This document shows, piece by piece, positions 13,121 through 20,499 of a DNA stretch of 64,000 nt (its first letter is position 1; each line of letters starts with the position of its first letter). Source of the DNA: Undaria pinnatifida (Eukaryota > Sar > Phaeophyceae > Laminariales > Alariaceae); NCBI GenBank assembly GCA_012845835.1, contig JABAKD010000008.1, forward strand, positions 12,292,480 to 12,356,479, given 5' to 3'. The position numbers were made by a program, and so were the translations under genes. The notes below the pieces were generated by a model. The model did not search any database. It saw only the letters and a program-made list of their open reading frames with translations, and was not told where the DNA came from.

Positions 13121-16100
13121 CTGCTTGCTTGCCTGCTTGCCTGATTCCTTGCTTTGCTTGCCTGCTTGCTTGCTTGCTTGCCTGCTTCCTTGCTTTGCTT
13201 GCCTGCTTGCTTGCTTGCTTGCTTGCTTTGCTTGCTTTGCTTGCTTTGCTTGCTTTGCTTGCTTGCTTGCTTGCTTGCTTGCTTTGCTTGCTTGCTTGCC
13301 TGCTTGCTTGCTTGCTTGCCTGCCTGCTTGCCTGATTCCTTGCTTTGCTTGCTTGCTTTGCTTGCTTGCTTGCTTGCTTGATTGATTGCTTGATTACAAC
13401 CGTCGATAAATGTCTGACTATCTGGTTGAAAAAAGGAAAGAAAAAAAAAAACAAGCTAGGTGTGTGTAAACCATGCACCCTCGCCCAAAGCGTTGCATTT
13501 TTTTATTCACACCTTTATCCCACAGGTCTAGGTTAGGGCCTAGGTAGGCTTTTGGTCGGGTTGGGACCTGTTACCAGGTATGTCGGTATACTAATAGTAG
13601 TATCTTAAGTAGGGATGCATGGCTTTTGTTTTTACTTTTTTTTGGTTCACACCTCTATTTTCTTTTCCAGCTTCTGGACAAAAAAGCCGTGGCCACAGGA
13701 GGAGTCGTCCCTCCCCCCCCCCCCCCCCCCCCTTCGGTCCTTGCCTTCAATTTTTTATTGCGTAGCTAGGGTTCAGCAATCCCATTCGTACTGCTCGTCA
13801 GTTTTTTTATCGGGCATTGTGTTGTCTATACCCCCCTGTGGGCGGATACATTTGATTTTTTTTTTTTACCTGGCACCTGGTTGAAAACACACACACAAGT
13901 GCCCCGATTCACACATACTCCATTTATGCTCTGTTTTTTGTTTGTTACCCGATACCGCGTACATTGCAATTGTAACACGTACACAACAATGATGGTCCCG
14001 GTGACCGCGACTCTCTGATTTAAGATACCTCGTACATTGCAATTGTAACACGTACACAACAATGATGGTCCCGGTGACCGCGACTCTCTGATTTGCGGCC
14101 GATGGCTTCGCCGACCCGTTACTCCGACGTTAGATGCCAACCGACGGCTTTTGCAGTCGTAGACACTAACCGTGCACATGCATCATATCATACAATAGTA
14201 GGCTACGAGTACCCCTTCGTGTTGTACGTACGCTGGCACTCTTATTTCGATGCGAATTTCAATACTTTTTTTTCTTTTTTTTCCTCCCCTGTTGTGCTGC
14301 CTTTTTTTTTCTGACCTGCATTTTACCTGGTTCGTTCATAAAAATGTATATTTTATAAAAAAATATTTCAAGTGACGTCAGCCATGAGTTCGACGAGTTT
14401 CAGGTCAATACTCATCTTTGCAAGCTGCGTTGTGTTAGAACTTGTAATGTACTAGACTATATGGGTGAGTTTTTATTATTAGGTGTCCTATTTTTGGTCC
14501 ACTATAATGGCAAGTGTTGGTATTTATACTTGAGGTAGGGAATTTTGAGCTAGATCAAACATCACATCTTTTTTTGAATATTTACTACTGTAGTTTCCGT
14601 TATGCTGTTCTATCATATGTATAATAGGCGGTTATTTTGTTTTCTCTCCCCCCGGCTTTGATATCGGGAAGATATATATGTTGACGGCAGTAGCGCTGCT
14701 GCTATTTTACGAGGTATACCTGGCATTATGTCAGATGTGCTGTGTGCGGGTGGGTGTTTTGAATTTTCCTGCCTTCGCATGTTACTACTGCTAATTCGCT
14801 GTTTTTTTTTTTTTCTTGGGTTTTTCCAGTGCTGGTGTGGCGACGATGATACCGACTACGACGTCAACGGCGTCGCCACCTGCGACTTCGCTTGCGTCGG
14901 CAACTCGGACGAAATCTGCGGCGGCCGCAACGCCATGAGCGTCTACTTCGCCGGCTCCGGCTCTGCGCCGGTCTCGCCGGTCCCGTCGCCGGTCGCACCG
15001 GCTCCCGAACCGGCCCCGATCACCCCCGACACCTCGGGAGCTACCTACCTCGGTTGCTACGCCGACACGAAGGACGATCGAATCATGACAGACAAGGTCT
15101 CTTCTTCCAGCATGACTGCCGATGTAAGTGTTTTGTTTTGCCAGGCGAACCGCTAGTGTACTACAAGGTGATAAGAGCGAGAGAACTCGTACGAACCTTT
15201 TTTTTTCTGATTTTTCAAACTCCCTCCATAAAATAGGCACTTTTTGCTGCCCAACGCCCCGCCCCCCCCCCCCCCCCCCCCCCCCCCGTTTTTTTTTTTC
15301 TTTGCCGAGCGGACTGCTGTGCTAGCCCCCCTTGAGGAGCAACCCCACCCACGTTTTGGGGCTGACGTATTAACCTGGTGTATAAAATACAGTTGTGAAA
15401 ATAGTGATGTGTGATAAAACATGTTACGTACGGTTGGTATGTTGGCTACAGCGCATGCATCATATCGTATCGCGGTTGGGGGGAAGGGGGCGGGCCAAAA
15501 TTTGTTTTGTATCGCATGTAAGGTTGGTTGCTGTTCCGTCGCGGGGGGGGGCGGTTGCAGTATCACATGCCACGTCTTGTTGTTGCTGGCATCTTGTTCC
15601 GACAGCTTTAAAATGTCTGATATCTACGCCACACCATAACCCGAAGATAACCGCGAAGCAGGCAGGAAGGATATCACAATGTAGTTGGCATTCTCGCATC
15701 ATCGTAGCTCTTCGAAGAGGCGTTCTCTGTGCAGCCCTTCCTGTCTTCTTTGCGCCATAACACAACCCAGATGCCAGATGTGAATCCGATGAGGAATTCT
15801 ACGTTTCTCTCCTATTTTTTTTTTTTTCCCCCGCATTTTTTCGCCGTCTACTAACCTACACGAACCCTGCCCCCAACCCTCTTTCGTCGCCTCAATTTTT
15901 TCCTTCGCGGGGTCTCCTTTCCCCGCAGGATTGCCAGGTGCTCTGCAGCGGTTCCGCCTTCTTCGGCACACAATACGGCCTCGAGGTCAGTTCGTCTAAT
16001 AGTCAAGCGCTACAAAAAGAAGATTTTCTCATTCTCCTGCGCTTCGAGAAAAGTATCTGCCGTGGGCCGTGTAAATATACATGTATATATGTATATATAT

Positions 16101-16438
16101 ATATATCGCTGTGGCATTTACTCCTGCGTTCTTGTTCCTTACCAGGCCTCCAAGGTCTAGTCAGCAAACGACTAACTATTGTTAAAAGTCGTGCTGACTC
16201 ACTGCTCTAGTATTCACCCCTTCCCTTTTTTTGCCCCCCCTCTGGTTCCCACCGTCCCCCTTTTTCCCCCTCCCGCTTTTTTCTGCTTTATTTCCCACGA
16301 TGACGCCGGCAGTGCTGGTGCGGTGCGTCCGGCATCGAGTACGACAGGCACGGGGCCGGCGTGTGCAACTTTGATTGCACCGGCGACTCGAGCGAGATCT
16401 GCGGAGGCCGTAACGCCATGAGCGTATACTCCTTTTAA
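26..16438 (+). CDS. Quinoprotein glucose/sorbosone dehydrogenase (HHIP-like) with four WSC domains, 5' partial
   Basis: Eighteen exons read in one frame: 26-118, 1586-1744, 2635-2794, 3802-3937, 4543-4763, 5741-5816, 6806-6905, 7204-7311, 7952-8044, 8704-8766, 9096-9215, 10566-10772, 11564-11620, 11998-12480, 12880-12933, 14830-15123, 15929-15985, 16313-16438 (TAA). They give 868 residues; the start lies upstream of the window. Residues 1-351 match the C-terminal two thirds of a GSDH beta-propeller (WTTGDGG, GFRNPF, GDVGHTNVEEID, GKNYGW, YVYRG blocks). Residues 352-868 hold four eight-cysteine WSC modules joined by Thr/Pro/Asp linkers. Family knowledge: GSDH proteins are PQQ or sugar oxidoreductases or, in HHIP, ligand-binding propellers; WSC domains bind carbohydrate or act in wall sensing. 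Inference: an extracellular, cell-wall-associated protein. There is no C-terminal membrane segment; the chain ends six residues after the last conserved CGG. Which catalytic residues survive cannot be judged because the N-terminal blades are missing. Confidence 0.9.
1003..1215 (+). repeat. Interspersed repeat B, copy in intron 1
   Basis: Begins with the short palindrome GTTCCTCGTGTGAGGAAC and carries the block GGCATGGAAAGC..GGTCGGGGTTGTGCGAACGAATG..CTTCGAA, ending near CTGCTGCAACCC. It matches sequences at 5.99-6.33, 41.56-41.75 and 56.3-56.6 kb. Confidence 0.6.
1772..1809 (+). repeat. (GA)n microsatellite just inside intron 2
   Basis: An uninterrupted GA dinucleotide run begins about 27 bp after the 1744 splice donor and is followed by a G-rich tract. 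Confidence 0.95.
3025..3200 (+). repeat. Interspersed repeat D, intronic copy
   Basis: Contains CTTCTGGACAAGCCGTGGTC, a poly-C run, GGGTTCAGCATTCCC and CTGCTCGTC..TTTTCAGCGAG. Related blocks lie at 13.66, 42.1 and 57.18 kb. Confidence 0.6.
3428..3728 (-). mobile_element. MITE-A copy 1, degenerate, in intron 2795-3801
   Basis: Reverse-oriented copy. It shows the internal blocks GGAGCTTAAGACCTCTCCC, CCGACGAT, TTAAGGAGCCCCGTCATTC and ACATTTTCGCCAAAAAACG, and a right end CTCGATCGTAGCATGTGTC. The left terminal repeat is heavily mutated. Confidence 0.7.
4895..5218 (+). mobile_element. MITE-A copy 2 in intron 4764-5740
   Basis: Forward copy. It starts near GTCGCTACGATAAGAGGCAC, continues with CTTTTCGTCAGAAACGGT and CTGAATGACCCAGCTCCTTA, and ends at CTGTAGCACGCGT. 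The whole copy sits inside the dehydrogenase gene. Confidence 0.7.
5584..5695 (+). mobile_element. MITE-C partial copy in intron 4764-5740
   Basis: Left part only: TCGTCCTACGGTACCCCCC, a C-run, TTTCTTTCACGACATTACC and GGTTTTTTGAAGCC..CCCTCGGCCGTATCTC. It matches the start of the fuller copies at 29.1 and 55.9 kb and ends about 45 bp before exon 5741. Confidence 0.55.
5990..6325 (+). repeat. Interspersed repeat B with an internal tandem duplication
   Basis: A unit of about 100 bp (GCGAACGAATGTCTTCGAAG, GCATGTTTAGGTCGGGGTGG, CTCCTCATGTTAGGAG, TTTCTGCTGCACCCC, ACTATCACC) occurs twice in tandem, at about 6115-6221 and 6220-6322. It is in the intron between exons 5741-5816 and 6806-6905. Confidence 0.75.
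7589..7648 (+). repeat. 30-bp tandem duplication in an intron
   Basis: Two adjacent copies of CCTCGTGAMGGATACAGGTC plus GGTGACTCC differ at one base. They lie in the intron upstream of WSC1. Confidence 0.85.
7952..9215 (+). other. WSC domain 1 (three-exon cassette)
   Basis: Exons 7952-8044, 8704-8766 and 9096-9215 encode 92 residues (352-443). The cassette reads GCYAD..DRVLT, then IC..YC..GAKYAGVQFSYQ, then CFCGDDDADYD....C.FLC....EFCGGNNAM. It is the most diverged of the four: it carries CFCG instead of CWCG and an extra cysteine in the first exon. Its last exon ends at a GC donor rather than running on into the next domain. Confidence 0.85.
8521..8612 (+). repeat. Perfect 46-bp tandem duplication in a WSC1 intron
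   Basis: Positions 8521-8566 and 8567-8612 are identical and begin CATTCTCCGCCGAACGATAC. It is a very recent duplication, or an assembly artefact. Confidence 0.95.
9216..10565 (+). other. GC-AG intron between WSC1 and WSC2
   Basis: The junction CAG|GCAAGA ... TGACAG|GTGTAC keeps the frame at phase 0 and restores the NAM-x-VY tail present in the other three WSC domains. No in-frame GT donor nearby does this. All other introns in the gene use GT. Confidence 0.75.
10695..12114 (+). other. WSC domain 2
   Basis: Encoded by the 3' part of exon 10566-10772, exon 11564-11620 (19 residues) and the 5' part of exon 11998-12480. Motifs are YVGCFLDTKDERIMT, IC..IC..SLFYGTQYAEE and CWCGGDRTDYD...EICGG.YAMSVY. 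All three exon borders are phase 0. The preceding linker (residues 444-486) is rich in Pro, Glu and Asp. Confidence 0.87.
10945..11080 (+). repeat. About 40-bp tandem repeat in a WSC2 intron
   Basis: Three to four copies of a unit with GTTGAAGCTTGGTTTTGGGG and AGGATCGAGGACTCTAG lie between exons 10566-10772 and 11564-11620. Confidence 0.85.
12160..12375 (+). repeat. In-frame coding minisatellite in the WSC2-WSC3 linker
   Basis: Four 30-bp units (12160-12279) encode VTTLDPTSAP and are nearly identical at the nucleotide level. Two 33-bp units (about 12310-12375) follow and encode ITILM-x-PTPSP. The multiples of three keep the frame open. The product would be an extended, probably O-glycosylated Thr/Pro stalk; glycosylation is inferred. 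Confidence 0.9.
13050..13393 (+). repeat. (CTTG)n microsatellite, 340 bp
   Basis: A tetranucleotide GCTT run interrupted by CCTG and TTTG variants, in intron 12934-14829. It opens frames full of Leu-Ala-Cys or Lys-Gln-Ala that are not genes. Confidence 0.97.
13660..13830 (+). repeat. Interspersed repeat D, second intronic copy
   Basis: AGCTTCTGGACA..AGCCGTGGCCACAGG, a 22-nt C-run, GGGTTCAGCAATCCC and TACTGCTCGTCAGTTTTT parallel the copies at 3.03 and 42.1 kb. Confidence 0.6.
13951..14096 (+). repeat. 73-bp tandem duplication in intron
   Basis: The block beginning CGTACATTGCAATTGTAACA recurs with a 73-bp period (13958 and 14031), essentially identical through GACTCTCTGATTT. Confidence 0.9.
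14370..14720 (+). repeat. Interspersed repeat E, copy 1
   Basis: Runs from GACGTCAGCCATGAGTTCGA through TCAATACTCATCTTTGCAAG, TATAATGGCAAGTGTTGG, GGGAATTTTGAGCTAGATC and TTTGATATCGGGA. Long matches occur at 42.42-42.79 and 49.21-49.56 kb. It lies in the intron just upstream of the WSC3 tail exon. Confidence 0.75.
15046..16435 (+). other. WSC domain 4
   Basis: Made from the 3' end of exon 14830-15123, exon 15929-15985 and the final exon 16313-16438. Motifs are YLGCYADTKDDRIMT, DC..LC..SAFFGTQYGLE and CWCGASGIEYD...EICGGRNAMSVY. The reading frame stops two residues later (TAA at 16436-16438), so the protein ends directly on the last WSC domain. Confidence 0.88.
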
Positions 16439-17800
16439 GCACGAGCGCGACGACGACGACGACGGTGATGATGATGACGATGACGATATTACGATGGGAA
16501 AGCCTTGGCCCACCCGACCGGCCGACCCAGCCTTGCCGACGGCGTTATGAAAGCCGTTGTTTTCGCTCTCGGTTTAGATTTCACCCCTGTCAAGACTCCC
16601 GTTTTTTTTTTCTTTCCACCTTTTTTTTTCTCCCCCCCATCCGGATGACAGGGGTAACTTTTGGAAGAAAACGCCCACACTGTTTATATAGAGGTGTGGA
16701 AAATACATCCCCCAGTTTTTGATCGGGCCGAGGACAATACATCCACTCTTTTGACATACAGGGGTGGGGAACATGAAATCCACGCTTTTTCATTCGTAGG
16801 GTTGGGGGAGAAATATATTCACACAACTTTCCAAACTAGGATGCGGGAAAAACAAAAAAAACAAAAAAAAACACGCTTTTAATAGTGTTTGGGGAGACTG
16901 AAAAAAGAAAAGATAACAAAACAGGGGTGTCGGTAAAAGAAAAGGGGCCGAAGTCATCCGGGCGTCACAGCTGATGGTGCCACCACTCACCACACGTGCC
17001 ACCCGCGGGGCGACGCTTTTGGGAAGGGGATGCCCCCACTGTACCGCTAACCTTACGGAAGTGTAAGGCATAAGAAATACGAAAAACGGGATGGTAACAC
17101 GTGTTACCTTGTTGAATGCCGCGTTCGTTCGCAAAAGAAAAAATATATACCAAGATGACTTTTTTTTTTTGCCGGACCCCGGGCGCTCGAAACATGTATT
17201 TTTTGAGTAAAATGTCGGCTGACAAAGGCGGCATCGACCTCCTCTCGGGCGCGTCGATCGGTATTTTTCTGCGGAAAAAAAAACATTTTTTGGCCTTGCT
17301 GTAGTACTTCCCGTGGGAATATTTGCTTGAAAGTGGCGCCGACATGAGGCAACAGTTCTGATGGGCGGAGGGATGGTCGTATATATTTTTTTGCGTTTGT
17401 TTCGCGCAAAAAAAGTGCCAAGCCAACCTCTCGACATGCCTTTTTTCTCCCTTCTCACCCAAGTATGCCGGGTGTGTGGTGAGGTTTTGCCTTTGTGGCT
17501 TGATCCGGCGAAAAGTGTTGACTGTGTTGGGAGTTTTGTTGATGTTTTGTTTGCATGAATGAAACAAAAAAGCCGCACTTGGTTTGGGGCTGCGTGTCAA
17601 GGCAACAGACAGGAGCAACAGCACTTCGGTTGCTGAAATAGCTGTTGTTCTGTGCTTCCGCTGGTTAGGATGAGCGCCTGTAGACTCTGTACCAACTAAA
17701 ATAACATTACTCAATTGTCCTTTCGAAAACGAATTTTCGTCCTGAGGTCGAGCAGAGGGAAGGTTGGGGGGGGGGGGGGGAGGGCCTAGGGGAAGCAAGG
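16439..17800. other. Downstream flank / probable 3' UTR of the WSC gene
   Basis: After the TAA there is a CGA/GAT-rich stretch. From about 16620 to 16850 there are imperfect repeats of ACAGGGGTGGGGAACAT-like 45-bp blocks. From 16900 to 17800 I see no exon-like segment. Two overlapping minus-strand open frames (277 and 262 codons) carry no recognisable motif and compete in different frames, so I do not call a gene. Confidence 0.5.
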
Positions 17801-17839
17801 AAAAAAAAGTACGGATTTAGCGTAGTAGGTGGAAATTTT

Positions 17840-18065
17840 CAGCTCTAAGGACTCTTCGCGGGCCATTACCCGGCCCGCACGGGTCGGACCAGGAGGTACT
17901 TCAAAAAATCGCGGGTCGAATCGGGCGAGGTCAGCAGGAGGTTTTCATATGTTACGGAAGTCTCACGGATCAGGAGGTTTTCATATGTTGCGGGTCGGGC
18001 CGGATCACACTGGGACCCTATCCGGCCCGCGAGAAGGGACCCTACCCGCTAAAAATCCCTGGATT
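17840..18065 (+). repeat. Degenerate GGGTC-satellite relic
   Basis: The recurring phrase AGGAGGTTTTCATATGTT..GCGGGTCGGGCCGG is the same roughly 45-bp higher-order unit (AGGAGGTTTCAAAATCTCGC + GGGTC repeats) seen at 38.46-38.67 and 39.69-39.84 kb, here mutated and lacking long pentamer runs. Confidence 0.7.
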
Positions 18066-20190
18066 TTGTTTCTTCGGACGCCCCCCCCCCGCCCCAAGTA
18101 TGTCTGAAAAATGTCGTCTCTATCTCGTGCGCTGTCGTGCGCGATGTAATCTAGTCTAGTGTTGTTGTGGTTGTACAGAGAGACGACTCCTGCGTTGTGT
18201 ACCCCGCCCTCTTGAAAAGGATGCCGTATGATGCGGTGCTGGTCCGTGCGTGCGACGCGCGTGCGATTTTTGCGTCGCTTGGGATGACCTCTCTTATGAT
18301 ATACCATACCTACCCTCCATGCCTGCTTGTTTGTCTCTCTGATTAATTTGAGTGTAGTGCGTAAAAATTTGTCTAGTATCTTTTGCCTTTTGCCTATCTT
18401 CTGCCGTGATACGATTGATACGAGTGTTTGTCTCTATTAGTTTGAGTTGAACTTTTTTTTCTCTTTGACCCTCCGAGGGTTTTTTTTTTTTTTTTTACTC
18501 CCCGGTCTTGGAAGGTTTGGTGGCGGACAGACGCGGCAAAAAAAACCGGAGGTGCGTCGGGGGGTCAAATATGCATGGTGCTGGTTTTTTCCCGAGCGCT
18601 CGCGAATATGTTTTGTTCTAGGAGCGCAACTGCGTGCGAGTACGGGCTTGCCGGAGAAAAGGATGCACGAAGGTATTGAGTGTACGCGCAAAAAGAAAAG
18701 GGGCTGTTTTCTTTCACCCATGCGTAGGTAGGGCAGACGGTGGGTTTCCTCTCTCTTGATGCAAGCGCCCTGGCAGGGTCTCGCGTGCCCGTGGCGGTAT
18801 GATTGCGGACGTAAAAGTAAGGAGCGTTTGGTATTCATAATGGTACACCAACCATCCTTATATTTACGTCCAGATTGGTGCTCCCTGGAGACGGCCGTGC
18901 TTTTCCGAAGAATTATGCTGTAACAATTACTTATGTATGTAATATTGCTTCACGAGGGAGCTCCCTAAATGTGTTTTTTCTTGATCTTTTGTTTCGGCGC
19001 ACTAGGAGCCACACCACAAGTCGCAGCTATTTCAATTGTCACGATTGCAGTGTTACTCTCCGCGTGGCGGGCGAGGCGATTAACAGAAGAGCTACGCAGT
19101 AAGCTAGCCGGAACGACTATTAATAACATGAGCTGTATTTGGGAACATGCCCGACAATTCAGTCGATTTGCGGAGTACAACGAAGGCGATGTTCTTTTGT
19201 TTTTACCCCTGAACGCTCGCCTTAAGAGTGACAACAATGCACTCCTAAATCTTGGTCCCTGGGGGGCTGCAGATTGTCCAGGGTATGTCTGCTAATAAAT
19301 GTCGCACACTTGAACGTAGCAGTCCTGACTCAAAGGCACCCTGCTCTTGGGTACACACTGCTCCCTACCCTTCACGACCGGTGTGGAACTGCCCCCACCT
19401 TTTCTGTGGACAGAAGCCACAGCTGCTGTCAGCTGGATTTAGTGTGGGAGGGGGGGGGTTCCGGCGGTGAAAAACGAGTTCATACACTTAGGTCACGCAC
19501 TGATGAGAGAACAAATTCTTCGCCTGGTGTTACTCACTCTATTTGCACTGTTCACAGGAAGAGTCTAGATCATCTGCTGCCACTCCCCACAGAGTAATTA
19601 CCGCTGCTCTGAAGGGAAAAGCCTTTTGGTACAAGCCACAGCGACCAAACAAAACAAAAAAAGCGCCCGTTAGTGGGAGCGCGCGGGCATGCGAGAACGA
19701 TTCTTGCTTCGCGTGTGTCGGAGACCACCCGCCAATAATAGCGTGTTTTAGTCACGTCAACTATGTGGTGTGTTGTTGCCCCAGCGAAACAAATGTGGAT
19801 AGATATACATCTCATAGTTAACTTGGTTTCAAGTGCGTGAAAATGTCCCGTTTTCAATCATTGATGACTTGCATTCGCCTAGAAATAAATAATCCTGGCG
19901 TGCTGGATCGCCTGACGGTGCTGAAAAGCCAGAGACGTCATGTTCCGGTATTTGTCAGCACACCAATAAAACTGGCCAGGAGGGCCGACGTCTTCCCAGA
20001 CGAATGAGAATATCGCACTGGGGGCATGAGGCAAGAAACTTTCATCCCAATTCACATGTCCTCGCCATGTGGGTTGTCCGTTGGTTCGGCAGCAACTTGA
20101 CAACGCAACGCGTCGGGGGGTGCATCGTGGCACGGGGGCAGCAGCCCCGCGCGTGGCCGGTTCGAAAATTGAGTTAAGGCAAGCCTCCGA
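18066..20190. other. Intergenic stretch, nothing firm
   Basis: AT- and homopolymer-rich DNA with no splice-bounded conserved frame. An open frame of 108 codons at 18969-19295 (+) contains a hydrophobic stretch (AAISIVTIAVLL) but no recognised motif and no splice or start context. I leave it uncalled. Confidence 0.5.
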
Positions 20191-20199
20191 TGCTTTTTG

Positions 20200-20400
20200 A
20201 CGCCGCCTACCTCGACGACGTCCATCACCGTCTTCGTGTGGGTGTAGTGGTGCAGCGCGGTGGAGCCCTCGGCCAACAGGTCGGCCAGGATCGCGTCTTC
20301 CGGGTCAACCAACCTTCTTCATCGGCTTGAGCTCGGGATAGCGAGAGTGAAGCACTTCCAGACTGCTCCTAGCCCCTTAGAGCACCTGCTTCGAGTCGAC
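20200..20400 (-). pseudogene. Coding-like fragment, unrecognised, probably frameshifted
   Basis: On the minus strand, a frame reading VDPEDAILADLLAEG then ALHHYTHTKTVMDVVE ends at a good donor (GAG|GTAGGC, near 20213). Immediately upstream a second frame reads VLHSRYPELKPMKK, offset by one base at about 20323. The codon use (GC-rich third positions) resembles the real exons in this window. I do not recognise the family, and no start or further exons are evident. It may be a gene remnant or a repeat-borne fragment. Confidence 0.25.
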
Positions 20401-20499
20401 GAGCAACCAACCATGTTGAGGGCAACCCGTGAGAACCATGGTTGGGTGAACGGCAGTGGGCTGGCGCTCTGAGAAGTGGACGGCGGGTGGTTTTCCTAT

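Larger units (their letters stand above)
12403..14946 (+). other. WSC domain 3
   Basis: Made from the 3' end of exon 11998-12480, exon 12880-12933 (18 residues) and the start of exon 14830-15123. Motifs are YLGCFADSKDTRFMT, IC..IC..SYYGTQYGEE and CWCGDDDTDYD...EICGGRNAMSVY. The large intron 12934-14829 holds the CTTG microsatellite and copies of repeats D and E. Confidence 0.88.

Noticed and set aside
13053-13478. Leu-Ala-Cys and Lys-Gln-Ala-Ser frames
   Set aside because: Translation of the CTTG tetranucleotide run inside an intron of the WSC gene.
16790-17798. Overlapping minus-strand frames of 262 and 277 codons downstream of the WSC gene
   Set aside because: They occupy different frames of the same DNA, are full of homopolymer-derived Lys/Phe/Pro, and show no motif; likely chance in 3' UTR or flank.
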